NCBI GenBank assembly: GCA_903813345.2
Contig: CAIIXF020000006.1
Span: 3,598,001 to 3,662,000, forward strand
Length of the DNA: 64,000 nucleotides
Direction: 5' to 3'
DNA from: Owenia fusiformis
Taxonomy: Eukaryota > Annelida > Polychaeta > Sabellida > Oweniidae
In this document: positions 1 to 12,077 of the stretch, piece after piece
Layout: every line of letters starts with the position of its first letter
How positions within the stretch are numbered: the first letter of the stretch is position 1
Notes under the pieces: generated by a model
Databases searched by the model: none
Told to the model about the DNA's origin: nothing
Seen by the model: the letters and a program-made list of their open reading frames with translations, nothing else
Program-made: the position numbers and the translations under genes

Positions 1-660
1 GATATGCCTTGTTTATTTGGAGAATTACCCTACAGCATTAATTGAGATATGCCTTGTTTATTTGGAGTATTACCCTAGAGCATTAATTGAGATATGCCTT
101 GTTTATTTGGAGTATTACCCTACAGCATTAATTGAGATATGCCTTGTTTGTTTGGAGTATTACCCTACAGCATTAATTGAGATATGCCTTGTTTGTTTGG
201 AGTATTACCCTAAAGCATTAATCAAGATATGCCTTGTTTATTTGGAGTATTACCCTACAGCATTAATTGAGATATGCCTTGTTTATTTGGAGTATTACCC
301 TACATCATTAATCAAGATATGCCTTGTTTATTTGGAGTATTACCCTACAGCATTAATCAAGATATGCCTTGTTTATTTGGAGTATTACCCTACAGCATTA
401 ATTGAGATATGCCTTGTTTATTTGGAGAATTACCCTACAGCATTAATCGAGATATGCCTTGTTTATTTGGAGTATTACCCTACAGCATTAATTGAGATAT
501 GCCTTGTTTATTTGGAGTATTACCCTACAGCATTAATTGAGATATGCCTTGTTTATTTGGAGTATTACCCTACAGCATTAATTGAGATATGCCTTGTTTA
601 TTTGGAGTATTACCCTACAGCATTAATCGAGATATGCCTTGGTTATTTGGAGTATTACGT
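1..660. repeat. 45-bp minisatellite, about 14.6 copies
   Basis: A 45-bp unit is repeated head to tail with a few substitutions per copy, and the array runs off the left edge. Because 45 is a multiple of 3, one plus-strand frame stays open through the whole array, giving a 15-residue periodic translation. The array lies in an intron of the minus-strand BTB-kelch gene, so that open frame is very probably a repeat artefact and not a gene. Confidence 0.95.
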
Positions 661-1052
661 TACAACATTGATAAGATATTTTCGTTTGTTGTCTTTTGCA
701 CAGAATGTTTGATTCTCATTGATATGGATGATGTTTCACACATCTTACATTGAAAGTCAAATTATCTTAGTTAAGTTATCTCCTACATTATTTTTATGAA
801 CATGTTGCTAGCTTATGATTCTACCTGTCTTCGTCAATGTTTCTCAATATTTCATTATTTCGGAACAGATTTTCAATTTTTTGAATCTTGGCAATCATTT
901 TCAAATAATGTGTGAATATTGTTTATAAAAAATGAAACCAAATAGCTTTAAAATATACTTTGAATATAAATTCAAAGGTTATGGCTTAAGAAACTGCTGG
1001 TCTGTTAGTCCGTTATAAAGAGACCTGCTGGGGAACATGTCACTAAATGTAC
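661..1052. other. intron sequence, nothing recognised
   Basis: AT-rich unique-looking sequence between the 45-bp minisatellite and the leftmost exon of the minus-strand gene. No open frame, hairpin or known repeat was seen. Confidence 0.5.
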
Positions 1053-1172
1053 CTGTCGTTTAGTTTTAAGCTTCTTATAATCTGTGATGATGTCAGCTCC
1101 GTTCAGATCTTCGTCGTCACAATCCACACAGTCTCTCAGAGTGAAGTCAGAGGTCATATAAAGCACATTAAC
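1053..1172 (-). CDS. IVNS1ABP: IVNS1ABP-like exon, leftmost in window
   Basis: Forty codons, phase 0 at both ends. The acceptor is CTCTGTTGTAG and the donor CAG/GTACAT. It reads VNVLYMTSDFTLRDCVDC, then an acidic DDEDLNGAD stretch, and matches the position after the BACK helix in the family (EVQTLYYSADHKLLDG). Confidence 0.75.
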
Positions 1173-4100
1173 CTACAACAGAGGGCATCAATTTCAAACA
1201 TGAACTGATTGAGAGAATAGCATGTTCACTTGAACAGTCGTTAAATGTACCGTTTAATCGATAATTTGATATTTCATTTTATGTACTTTGTTAGTGTCGA
1301 AAAGTGAAATAAAAAATACATGAACAAGTTATTTGGGAAGTTCAAATAATGTACTATAAATTATATTCAAATCGTTAATTTAATGTAAGCATTAGGTTGA
1401 AATGTTTTCAAACATGAGAATTCTGTTTTGAATAAGTTTTGAACAAGGAATGGGTATGCTTGTATATATAAACATACTATAATGGATGTAGTACAGTGTA
1501 CACAAGTGGAGGTTCATTCATAGGTGGGAATTTCAAATTTGGTGTTTCTGGGAACAATGTGGGAACAAGATGGCTGACAGATAGAGAAGGGTCTACCTAC
1601 ACTCTCCATCACTTACATGATCTGTTAACATATCGAGTGAAACGGCATCCAAGAGACTGCGCTGAGTCCAATCGACCACAAGTTTACAAATTTGCCTGTC
1701 GTTAGACCCATAATTCTGGTCTGTCTCATTGTCTACACCTGGTGAAAAAAAACACACTGCGAATTTACAAACAAGCGACCCTCCCCCCACCCATATTACA
1801 CAACATTACCTTGGTCATTCAAGCATGTGGCGTTCAATGATGCATCCCTGTTTTTAAGTGTTTACATGTTTATGTATTTCAGACCTGCAGATAAAGTAAA
1901 CTTACTTTTACACTGGTACGATCTCTTTAGATTGGAACAGACTCATATACAGTGATCTCCCTAGGATTTTCTAAAATGGGTGTAAAATGTCTCTCTAATT
2001 AAAAACTAATGGGAGCTTGCAATAATATCACTCATGAATGTGTATAAATATGTAATGTATATCACATGCACCCAGACTTAGGACCAAGCCTTAGTGCCTA
2101 GTCATGTGAGGGCCAAATGAAAATTGAATTCATATAAAGATGGTTTCCCATAATTTTTCTTTTCGGTCCTACCCACATAAATTCTGAAACTACCCCGACA
2201 GTCTTGGGTATTATAAATTTGTCACTGATATTTGGACTGAAATATGCAGTTCCCAAATCACTGTACTTGATTGGTATTTTATTTTCAAAAACAAGGAGTT
2301 GATTGCATGCAAATCTATTATCACCAAACAAATTTCTCCTAGGATTGGAAAATGCTGACATGATTTAAGGACTATATGATAGCAACAATTGGTGTTATGC
2401 CTTGAGGGAGTTAGGAGATCACTTTAATTGCTATTTAGAGATCCTGGTCTCTCATTGCACTGGTTTACTACGTTATATCACCAAATGGCACCTTGGTGTA
2501 TCATTACATTTGGCAAACTGATATATCATTTAACAATGACAATGGCACCTTGATATATCATTCATATATAGCACCTTGTTACTTCATTTTATTAACAGCC
2601 CATGAGATAAATTAACATTGTGTGATTTCTCCAATGAGCTGGCCTAGTGGCATTTCACCCATATAGTAACATAGGTCTAGGCAGCACATTTAAGAAACTC
2701 AGCCAAGACTAATTGATAATCATCCCAAAGAAATATAAAATATATGTAAATAGTGGTGAAAAGAAATATGCATGCTAGCGTTGCCGTGGATGATGGTATG
2801 AGGCGTCCGTCAGTTCCTCATCTTCTCATAGTCATAGTTGGCGTGTGGCTCTCTTATAAGCTGGTGTCTTCGAATTATCAGATACTATTACAATATAACA
2901 TAAAAGCTCGGACTGACATCCCATTCATTCATTCGCCAGGGTGGATGTCACGTTGGTTTGTTGTCACCTGAGGTTGCTGGGTAACCACCAGTTGCCAGGT
3001 AACCATTGTTTATTAGGTGTTAGTCCTTCAGTGAGCATAAATGAAAGCCTGGATTAGGCCACTGAAAGCTGTAACAGTCTAGAGGATAATTATATTTCCG
3101 AAAACATGCAATGAACTGCTATTAACTCCCTAAGGCCTAAGGAATGTCATTTTTGTTTTAACAACATTGATAGTGATGGCACACTCAGGACTGAGGGGGT
3201 TAACTGCATTACTAAAATGCCAAAAAGGGGCAAAATATCAAAACTTTATCTTAAATCACAACAGAAATAACAAAACACATAGAATCAATAGACCAGATGC
3301 TAACTAGCCAAGTAGATTGGTAGAACAATCTTGGCTTTTGTGACTTAATATTCAAAATTCAGTCAAAGTGATATTATAACTGAAACCTACTACATCAAAA
3401 AATACATGAAGAAACATTTTCCTGGCTAAAACATTCTAGGTTAGATTTGCAATAGACCATTAAACCTGTGTTAATTGAAGACACGTCGACACTCATATTG
3501 ACAGTGCTGGATATCATGAAGGCACTTCACCCTTAAAGACACTCAAGGTGATTTATAATTAGAAGAGCTTTGTATATCAATCAGACGGGGAGATTTATCT
3601 CGCTACTTGACATAACATGACTCGTTACTTTTTATTGTGAACTACATATTCGAATGGAACTAAAAATACACAACTCTATCTTGAATGAAACTAAAAATAT
3701 ATGACTGAAGTTCACGGAAACCTTCTTTAAGATTTCATAAACAAGACTAGAGTAAACAATGTTGTTAAACACCAATGCACGAAAACAATGAGGTCTAGAT
3801 TTTTTTATCAAGATATATTTTTCAATAATTTGCCTTGAAATGTTCAAAATGTATAGAGAAACAGAATCACTATACACGAATGACAAATAACAAATTCTTT
3901 AAATGGATTGCCTTAAAATGTGATAACTAAGACTTTGAGTTGAAAAATGCAAAATGCTTTTTTCAGGTCTAATTAGTTTATGATAAAAGTGTCTGAGTTG
4001 GGAGAAGTGTTATCTCTTATGACTTCAACGTGTTGTATCCATCACTATAATTATCAAACGGAGAGATTACTTATAATCTGTGCTTTAAGTATGGATACCA

Positions 4101-7100
4101 CTGATATAATCAAAGATCAATGAAGTGAATATAGTAACTGTATATTTTAGTAAACTTACAATAACAACTGAAATTGTATATCACTAATAAACCACTAAAG
4201 AGTTTCTAACTAAAATGACGCATGTTTCGACATTTGATAATATTTTTTGATAAGAATTGATAAATTAATAGTTGAAACATAATAAATGACATGCACCACT
4301 AGACTATCCTGCATCCATGTGTAAATATGTGTATTGATAAGAAATTCAAATAAATGATTATAATAAAAAGCTTGAACTACGAGATAACCTGTATAGCAAG
4401 TTATGGCACTAAAATTTCCTCTAAAATAACACAAACACTATTGCATGTAATAATTTGCAAGTATTTTCATGGTTAAACCTCCTATATTTGCTGATCATAA
4501 GAAGCATCTGCAACACATTTAGTCCAGACAGAGCTGAATTTGAAAAACACCTACACAGTTCACACTCTTTCGAAAACAATTCCCCCGCTGAGCAGCTGAT
4601 AATGGATGACGTAATCTTATGCTGAGTGAAAGCCAATATTATTTTTATACCAATGTTTATTCATTGCACAAAAAAAACTGACGAAGATATACTTTGTCCA
4701 ATCTAAACCAAACAAATTTTCTTTTTTTGAGGCTGTGAATTTATACAATCTACATATTTTTCCAAATTATTTTTTTGTGGGAATGATGCATTGTGGTGCA
4801 TTCTTCTGGATGTCATCCTAACCTCAATCCACGTCATACAGAGATTGGGATAAATCTCATCCAATCTTTAATATAAATTAAAAGGGATTGGCTGAATCAT
4901 CTAATAAGATATATGGCTAAATGAGCCAAAAATTGATCTTTTAAGAATAAAATATATTCTTGAAAGAAAGAGCTACTGGGCATATTTTGTGGAAAACTTT
5001 GAATTCTACCTCTCATTCTGAATCATTTTGGTCAGAAACCATTTGAGTAAATAATTATAGTAGAAACCCCTGGATCACCAACCACATTAAGTGCTTTTTG
5101 AAGTCTAAAAACACCAATGAAAAATTTAATTTGACTTTCCAGTGTTTATGCATCAATAAAAGTATTTTTTAAAATAAAATATGAAAATGTTTTAGAATAC
5201 TAAAGGATAATTTTTCATTTATGTTATTAATTTTGCAAAAAGCACTAAATATAGTTGAGAATCCAAGGATAATATAAAACTGATGCACTGCAGAAATCAA
5301 TTAGAGGTGTGCAATAGCATCTCTTCTATCAAAGTTTTTCACAAAAGGGTCCAGCTCATTAATAGGATTGTACAAATTCATGGCCTCAGATTTTTGCAAG
5401 TTTACCAATGACTGTCCCTGGAGGGTAAAATAGTGACAATATTCAGGATGAATGTGGGTGATTCAACCTATGGTCCATATATAAGCCATTTTCTCTGAAA
5501 TAAGGCAAGAAAATCCTGTATCAATAAGGTGAAATGTTGACTGCATTTAACTGTACCATAAATATAGACAGATAGACCATAAGTGAATCATCCACCTTCA
5601 TTCAGGATATTTCTTGTATCCACACATTGCTCTTAAATTGCACACACAATGGACTCAGTTACTACACAATGAAGTAATAATGAGAATTGCTTACCTCCTT
5701 CCTTCAATGCACTGCCAATAGAAAGGATTTATTGCACACAATAGCAACATAAAAGCAGAAATGTACAGTATCAACCAAGGTGCCATTCCCTTGCAGCCAC
5801 CCTCATTTTACAAATATATCAAACAATGATTCATATATTCAGTTCATAACCTAACGAGATGTAGTACCAGTGTAAAGTTTTTCATTCACCCCCAACCTCA
5901 CCCTATGTGTCACTTGGATGCATCATTGGGAGTCCAACGCTTGTTGCCAAGCAGTTGCTATAGTAATGGGTGTCAAGGATACCTACCAATAAGTTCAATG
6001 CAGACTCGTGGCAACTTCTTGATGTCCTGGCTGTTCATTACTGCTTCCACATTGTTCTGGATGTACTCGTTGGTCTTATGGGTCAGCTTTGTGTCAGCAT
6101 GGATATTAGCGAACGCTCGAATTCCTAAAAATTATTAAAGAAACTACTATTTGATACTTTGTCAATTTCCATTTACTAGTCAGTAAGATTCAATGTTTCA
6201 TGCAAGTGTATACAGTTTTTGTTTAAGGATTTAATCATTGGACTCTGTGCATTGTGTGCTGAACCATTCCACGAAGGTCTTGTTTCCAAATCTTTGCATG
6301 ACCCTGGAGGGGAATGCAAAGTTTAGGAAACAACATCTGAGTGGAATGAAGCAGGATTGGAAAACTCAATTTCAATCTCAATGTGTGAATCCATCATTTC
6401 AATCAGGTAAAACATATGGTTTACAGATTGGTGCATCAAAATTTTCAAAACATGTATCCAATTAATTAAGAAATACAGAATTAACTTTATAAATACACCA
6501 CATTTAAAGAAGACTCATGATTTAAGTAAGGTACCTAAACAATTCTGTGCATTGAGACGGTCCCCTAGAAAGTCTGAGCAGCCCTCAGCTGCACGTTTCA
6601 TCTTAAGCTGCATGGCTGTTTTATAGAGACCCTTCACCTCATCCTCCGGCACTGTCAGACTAAAAGAAATCAATGAAGGCTAAACATGTGAAATGAAAAC
6701 AAAATACTATATAAGCCTAGTGCAATAAAACACTCATCCAAATTAGAAACCAATTTTGGCTATTATTTCCACAAATAGTAATATCTAGAGAATCAGATGT
6801 GTATAATATGTTTGTAAGGAAATGCAGCAATTTCTACAGATTTTTAAAAATATTTTTGATCATTTGACTTAATAAAATTATTGGCTACTTCCTGCAATGA
6901 AGGATTAAGAAAATTGATGTTTTTTTCACAATATCTTTAAACTAAAATAATGACTCACTTTGCAGTATAAGCATAATCCACCAGCTTCACAAAATGGTTG
7001 TAGTCAAAGCCATTGAGTTTATAATGTGAAACGTTAGTTTCTTCCTCCAGTGTGAATAGATCGAAGAGATACTTGCTGACGGAGGCCAATACAGCTTTAT

Positions 7101-7287
7101 GCGCCCGAATCTCATGGGCCCCGATCTCAAGAGCTACATCACATAGCTGGTTATTTTTCCTGAATGTATTCAACCTGAGTAATGTCATATCTTTGTGCTT
7201 ATCATCTGTGAACTCCAATATATCAACTGCTGCCTGTTCGTCCTGTTCTATGGCTACACCCATCATGTTGAAGCTGTCTTGTATCAC
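1053..7287 (-). CDS. IVNS1ABP: BTB-BACK part of an IVNS1ABP-like BTB-kelch protein (5 exons, C-terminal part off window)
   Basis: In vertebrates IVNS1ABP is a BTB-BACK-kelch protein that binds actin and acts as a cullin-3 adaptor. Exons in transcription order are 7287-6959, 6659-6535, 6124-5987, 1738-1617 and 1172-1053. All use GT/AG, and the phases fit without a break (2, 1, 1, 0, 0). The first carries the BTB core, with LNTFRKNNQLCDV and AHKAVLASVSKYLFDLF followed by YAYTA, matching the family pattern LNALRKS..CDV..AHRAVLA..YLFEIF..YAYTA. The next exons give the end of BTB and the BACK domain (KLPRVCIELI, then VVDWTQRSLLDAVSLDML). The kelch repeats are not in the window; the 1053 exon ends phase 0 at a GTACAT donor, so the gene continues left. 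A likely short-form start is the ATG at 7266, with A at -3. Assignment to IVNS1ABP over other kelch-like proteins rests on remembered sequence. Confidence 0.85.
1173..1616 (-). other. intron of the IVNS1ABP-like gene
   Basis: 444-bp AT-rich intron between the two leftmost exons. No repeat or other feature recognised. Confidence 0.7.
1617..1738 (-). CDS. IVNS1ABP: IVNS1ABP-like BACK-domain exon
   Basis: The acceptor follows a run of T residues (TTTTTTTTCACCAG) and the donor is CAT/GTAAGT. It contains QICKLVVDWTQRSLLDAVSL, aligning with the family segment KLYTKVINWVQRSIWENGDSL. It enters in phase 1, as required by the 5987-6124 exon, and ends in phase 0. Confidence 0.82.
3123..3202. mobile_element. 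short TTAA-flanked inverted repeat (possible MITE)
   Basis: Imperfect terminal inverted repeats of about 15 bp (TTAACTCCCTAAGGCC against TTAACCCCCTCAGTCC) bound about 80 bp. Both ends carry TTAA, the target site used by piggyBac-type elements. Short and degenerate, so the call is tentative. Confidence 0.35.
5437..5612. mobile_element. foldback element with ~35-bp arms
   Basis: The left arm (from about 5437, containing GGTGATTCAACCTATGGTC) and the right arm (to about 5612, containing GACCATAAGTGAATCATCCA) are inverted copies with a few mismatches, separated by about 100 bp. This is MITE-like architecture inside an intron. No target duplication was resolved. Confidence 0.5.
5987..6124 (-). CDS. 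IVNS1ABP: IVNS1ABP-like BACK-domain exon
   Basis: The acceptor is AATTTTTAG and the donor ATTG/GTAGGT. Translation runs GIRAFANIHADTKLTHKT, NEYIQNNVEAVMNSQDIKK, LPRVCIELI. The family counterpart is CISYRNFAS..LLNKVDAYIQEH..FLKLPRLKLEVM, the start of the BACK helical bundle. It enters and leaves in phase 1. Confidence 0.85.
6535..6659 (-). CDS. IVNS1ABP: IVNS1ABP-like BTB/BACK junction exon
   Basis: The acceptor is ATTTCTTTTAG and the donor TTTAG/GTACCT. It encodes LTVPEDEVKGLYKTAMQLKM, then KRAAEGCSDFLGDRLNAQNC, the two helices closing the BTB fold in kelch-family proteins (family: [24 protein letters not shown]). It enters in phase 2 and leaves in phase 1. Confidence 0.85.
6959..7287 (-). 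CDS. IVNS1ABP: IVNS1ABP-like BTB-domain exon
   Basis: Carries most of the BTB domain. Its donor is GCAAA/GTGAGT. The acceptor region reads TATTCCAGAG/GTGATACAAG, with two AG dinucleotides 2 nt apart. Using the second AG keeps phase 0 with the upstream exon at 9769-9905. Using the first AG creates a stop against that exon but still leaves the internal ATG at 7266 usable. The acceptor is the first copy of the block repeated in the 53-bp minisatellite. Confidence 0.85.
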
Positions 7288-8486
7288 CTCTGGAATACAC
7301 AATAATCAGTGTGAATTGTACACACAATTTCTTGTATCACCTCTGGAATACACAATAATCAGTGTGAATTGTACACACAATTTCTTGTATCACCTCTGGA
7401 ATACACAATAATCAGTGTGAATTGAACACACAATTTCTTGTATCACCTCTGGAATACACAATAATCAGTGTGAATTGTACACACAATTTCTTGTATCACC
7501 TCTGGAATACACAATAATCAGTGTGAATTGAACACACAATTTCTTGTATCACCTCTGGAATACACAATAATCAGTGTGAATTGAACACACAATTTCTTGT
7601 ATCACCTCTGGAATACACAATAATCAGTGTGAATTGTACACACAATTTCTTGTATCACCTCTGGAATACACAATAATCAGTGTGAATTGTACACACAATT
7701 TCTTGTATCACCTCTGGAATACACAATAATCAGTGTGAATTGTACACACAATTTCTTGTATCACCTCTGGAATACACAATAATCAGTGTGAATTGTACAC
7801 ACAATTTCTTGTATCACCTCTGGAATACACAATAATCAGTGTGAATTGAACACACAATTTCTTGTATCACCTCTGGAATACACAATAATCAGTGTGAATT
7901 GAACACACAATTTCTTGTATCACCTCTGGAATACACAATAATCAGTGTGAATTGTACACACAATTTCTTGTATCACCTCTGGAATACACAATAATCAGTG
8001 TGAATTGTACACACAATTTCTTGTATCACCTCTGGAATACACAATAATCAGTGTGAATTGTACACACAATTTCTTGTATCACCTCTGGAATACACAATAA
8101 TCAGTGTGAATTGAACACACAATTTCTTGTATCACCTCTGAAATACACAATAATCAGTGTGAATTGAACACACAATTTCTTGTATCACCTCTGGAATACA
8201 CAATAATCAGTGTGAATTGTACACACAATTTCTTGTATCACCTCTGGAATACACAATAATCAGTGTGAATTGTACACACAATTTCTTGTATCACCTCTGG
8301 AATACACAATAATCAGTGTGAATTGTACACACAATTTCTTGTATCACCTCTGGAATACACAATAATCAGTGTGAATTGTACACACAATTTCTTGTATCAC
8401 CTCTGGAATACACAATAATCAGTGTGAATTGTACACACAATTTCTTGTATCACCTCTGGAATACACAATAATCAGTGTGAATTGTA
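7278..8486. repeat. 53-bp minisatellite containing a 3' splice site, 23 block copies
   Basis: The block CTTGTATCACCTCTGG starts at 7278 and recurs every 53 bp to 8444, exactly 22 periods with no indels. Copies are nearly identical, with one recurring T/A variant in TTGTACAC versus TTGAACAC and a single G-to-A change near 8138. Read on the minus strand, every unit contains TATTCCAGAGGTGATACAAG, the acceptor and first exon bases of the BTB exon. The array thus stacks 22 extra copies of the acceptor upstream of the real one. Confidence 0.97.
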
Positions 8487-9768
8487 CTGTGCTGTATGGA
8501 TGGCATCAGACATCTAGTATACCTGTATACAATGTATTTACTTTCTATAGCATACAAATTCCTTTTATACGACATAAAGTATTTCAGAATAACCAAACCA
8601 CATTACTCTTTTTTATGTTATTTCACACATCCATGTTAAATAAGCTTAACACTTGATGATTGCTCGGTATCACTTTTCTGCAACATCTGTATAGTATTTA
8701 TTGAACATCATACTTTAAGTCTCGGGGAAACAGTCGATATGTTGATGATGCCCATATATGAAGCAACCAATAGAAAACGTATAAAGTATTGTATTTTGTT
8801 CAAATTGTGGGTCACATAGTACAAAGGACTCCTTGACATGTTATAACATTGAAGGAAATGCGATGAATTTTCCTTCTTGGTAAAATACAAGGTGGCTATT
8901 TCCTCATCAAAGATGAATCAAATGATGAATCAACTAAAATTATAAACTATTCGTGAATAAAACATAAATAATATAAATCTAAACCTGTTTTCATGTTTGA
9001 TATATATTCAAGGATATTGTGTTGTTTTCATCAACAAAAATGTCCTCAGAATAACGGATTTCTTTCACAATACTCCTTAATAGGATATGCTAGTTCCTGT
9101 ACTGAAAATCCTCATAAATTCAGCCATACAGTGATATAGCTTTGAATAAAACAAAAAAGGGAGCTAAAGTGAATTTTTGAAATGTGAATTTTAGGGTATG
9201 TGTATATACTTCCAAAGGGCATTGTTCAGTATTTACAACACTATTTGTTAAATAAAAAAGATTCCTTTGTACGATTCGTACAATGACCTGGGGATATTTA
9301 TGATTTTTTTGAGAAACATTTGAAAAAAGTTTTGTCCTGGCTCTTGATGAAATTCAAATCTTATGACTCACACTGGAATAGCCTGACAACGGTAAAGTCA
9401 GATGCCGTTGTCACAAATGGCAGACATAACCGTCACTTCTATCTTGACTGTACTTAAAATTTATAACTTTAAATTTTCATTAAAATTGTTTGATATATGT
9501 TTAAATGTACACAACCCCTCTGTACTTGCAACGCAAGCAGCTGGAACATAACAAAATGGAATTCATTGATCAATAGTTTGTTATTCCATCAATGCGAACA
9601 ACGAATATAAAACAGTGAATAATAAAACAAATATATAATTCTATTTTCGGTGAATACCTGTGACACTTTCACAAGACAATTTTTCGGGCTTCGTGGAATA
9701 TCACTTGTGAAAGATGCACATGTATTCACATCAACAGAATTAAATATTTGTAATCCAATATAACTTAC
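8487..9768 (-). other. intron, partial MITE end only
   Basis: Intron upstream of the minisatellite. Apart from the single repeat terminus near 9371-9440, no coding signal was seen. Several T-rich and AT-rich tracts. Confidence 0.5.
9371..9440. mobile_element. solitary terminus of the CACAC MITE family
   Basis: About 68 bp here (CACACTGGAATAGCCTGACA onward) match the terminal inverted repeat of the 518-bp element at 29356-29873. No opposite end was found nearby, so this is a truncated copy. Confidence 0.7.
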
Positions 9769-9905
9769 AGTGATAGTGTTGCTACGAGCAGTTCTCAATT
9801 CTCTTGACCGTCTTTGCGTCCTCTGCCTGACTGAACAACCTGTCAAACGTGGACTGCGGGAAGCTGTTGTCAAAGTACGGGTACAAGCTTCATTTGTTGA
9901 TCTCT
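9769..9905 (-). CDS. IVNS1ABP: putative upstream exon of the IVNS1ABP-like gene
   Basis: The acceptor is TTTCTATTTGTAG and the donor ATCACT/GTAAGT. Only one frame is open through the 137 bp; it is Ser/Thr/Arg-rich (for example TASRSPRLTGCSVRQRTQRR). It enters in phase 1, as required by 12243-12336, and leaves in phase 0, as required by the second AG of the BTB exon. It would form a basic N-terminal extension absent from vertebrate IVNS1ABP as I recall it. It could instead be a 5' UTR exon. Confidence 0.55.
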
Positions 9906-11802
9906 CTACAAATAGAAATTTCAATCAATATATTATAACTCAATATATGGATTATGTTTAACTCTGTGACAAAACATTTTCTGAATCAAATCTGAATGTA
10001 TTTACACACAATGCATTTACTAATACAGGTCACAATGGTTCTCCACATTCTTTCAAAGAGTTTTGTGAAACTTGATGACAGGCTGCGGTACATGTCACCT
10101 ACAACCACATAGGAGACTCCTTACTAAACAGCAAATGTGTGATTTTTTAAATAGAGTGCAGAGTGCAGAAATGATGATATTTCATTAAATCTGTTTTTTA
10201 CCTTGTGACCTTTTGAAATCCATATATGAAAAAAATATGAATACATGTAGATCTTGTTCACTGAAAAACAGTCTACATACCAGCATACCTCATGCAGTCA
10301 GGTGAATAGATGAGGATAAAAAGCTCTAGAATTTATGCTGCCTGTTACAGAATGTCAAAAGTAATTGATAACCTTATTCAATATTAGGAGGATCTAAGTC
10401 AAAATGAAAAATAGTACACGACCGCAAAAGCATTCCAGCTGCTTCTAAGCATGCATAGGTTATGCTATGAAGACCAGACCTTTTGAATGAAACTGGGTCA
10501 CTTAGAACAAATTTCACTTAAAAACTTAAGAACTACTACCTACATTGTATATTGCCTTTATTCAATAATCATTAACACTTTGGTGTTGAATAAGTTACAA
10601 TAGGTAATTGAATAATGGATTAACTGAAGCATTACTTCACAGATTGATTAGGATTATTGTAAACATGTATTCATTTTAAACAAACGGTTAATCAGAAAAG
10701 TCTACTGAGATAAGCACACATGTTTGGCTTAAAGGTATTAGAACGAATGAAAGATATCAATTGTAGAAATCTTTTCAAAAATCATAGCCTACCTTTGTCT
10801 CTCTTACAATCTCAATTTCATATTGAATCTGATAACAAAATTGAGATACATGTTGCATACTTAGTACATTGTATGTTCAAATATATAATAGCAGTTATTG
10901 AAGATCCAAGATACAGAAACGTCAAAATTCATTGAAATTCAAAAGGTTGTTTTCAAGTTTTCCTTTTCCAGTTTCATATAACCTTACAAAGTAAGGATTA
11001 TCCTCAAATAAAATCAGCATTACAGCCAAAGGCAATATGAAAGCAAAAATACTGTTCAATTTTGACAATTTATGTGAAACTTACCTTCAACCCCTCTATC
11101 TTTTCTACTTCCTTTAGGTTTGACACATAACAATAAATTTCCTATGTTTAATGAATTGATCAAACGAGCCAATAATCAAGCAATTACGACTGCAGTAAGA
11201 TCTTGTAAATACCTGTAAGTCGCAGGCACGTATATTCAAATGTATGTATTGATTTTTTGACGAGTGTTAAGTTCATTGCCATCATACGATAAATGAGAAA
11301 TACACTTTACTCAACTACAGACCAACAACACTGATAATGTCAAAGTCATCTATTCAATTTACTCGTACAGTACAATGTACGTGCTTAACAATTTGAAGGT
11401 CAGATATGAACCTATTTAAGGGAAGTATTGAGGTACCAGAATAATTGTTATCTTAAAGAGATAAGTGAACCAATTTCCCAAATGGAGAAATGTTAAGAAA
11501 TTATTTTTGTATTAAGGTTACGATCATAACAACCTGGAAAGCTTCTTGTGCAACTAGACAAGTATATTTCAGCCAAACCTTAAAATATCTGGACATAAGT
11601 AACATCTGATAAGCTACTTGCTGACGTAAACGCTTAACCTAATGCAAAAAATGGGCAACAACATGGAGTTAAGAAAGTTCCAATGAAAAAATATGTTTAA
11701 ACTTATCACTATTGGATATTTCAAAAAGATCTTCATTTCAATATTCTACTCTTAAATACCGTCGATTTCCAATAAACCCTACCACCTTTTGGTGCATCCT
11801 TA
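9906..11802 (-). other. intron, nothing firmly recognised
   Basis: AT-rich sequence. A good minus-strand donor (TTGAAG/GTAAGT, about 11084-11095) suggests a possible alternative 5' exon, but no open frame or acceptor supports it. Confidence 0.4.
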
Positions 11803-12077
11803 TACAGGGTGGTCCAAAAAAAAGCGAACCCCTGCAACTGGCCATATTTCCCTTATTACTTGCAGGAATTATTTTTTATTTTCACATGTTGTAGAGGAAG
11901 GTCTAAAATTTATGTTGATACCATAGATTTTTCTTAGTCTTGAAATTTGCAGAAATTATAAGCCTTAACCAAACATTACTGAAAATGGACAAATTGTGAT
12001 TTTCAATATCCGCTATTCTTCAACCCTTTAACACCTTTCCCCTGTGAATTGTTTAAGCTGCAGTCTTAAAGAACTAA

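Larger units (their letters stand above)
1739..5986 (-). other. 4.25-kb intron with small repeats
   Basis: Intron of the IVNS1ABP-like gene. It contains a short TTAA-flanked inverted repeat (3123-3202) and a foldback near 5437-5612, annotated separately. The rest is AT-rich with no convincing coding signal. Confidence 0.7.

Noticed and set aside
17-712. 231-codon plus-strand ORF
   Set aside because: It is the translation of a 45-bp minisatellite, open only because 45 is divisible by 3, and it lies in an intron of a minus-strand gene.
1951-2425. Possible TIR element with AGTGATCTCC ends
   Set aside because: Only about 10 bp of inverted match and no target duplication seen.
5301-5417. 39-codon minus-strand frame with acceptor TTTACCCTCCAG and a terminal TAA, resembling a final exon
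   Set aside because: Its phase (0) does not fit the upstream exon at 5987-6124, which ends in phase 1, whereas 1617-1738 fits and matches the family. Possibly TE-derived or an unused terminal exon.
7052-7411. 119-codon plus-strand ORF
   Set aside because: Antisense shadow of the BTB exon running into the 53-bp array.
7278-8486. CRISPR-like appearance of the regular array
   Set aside because: Units are directly contiguous with no unique spacers, in a eukaryotic intron; it is a minisatellite.
11082-11200. Possible minus-strand 5' exon ending TTGAAG/GTAAGT
   Set aside because: Good donor only; no open frame, no acceptor, and no phase link to neighbours.
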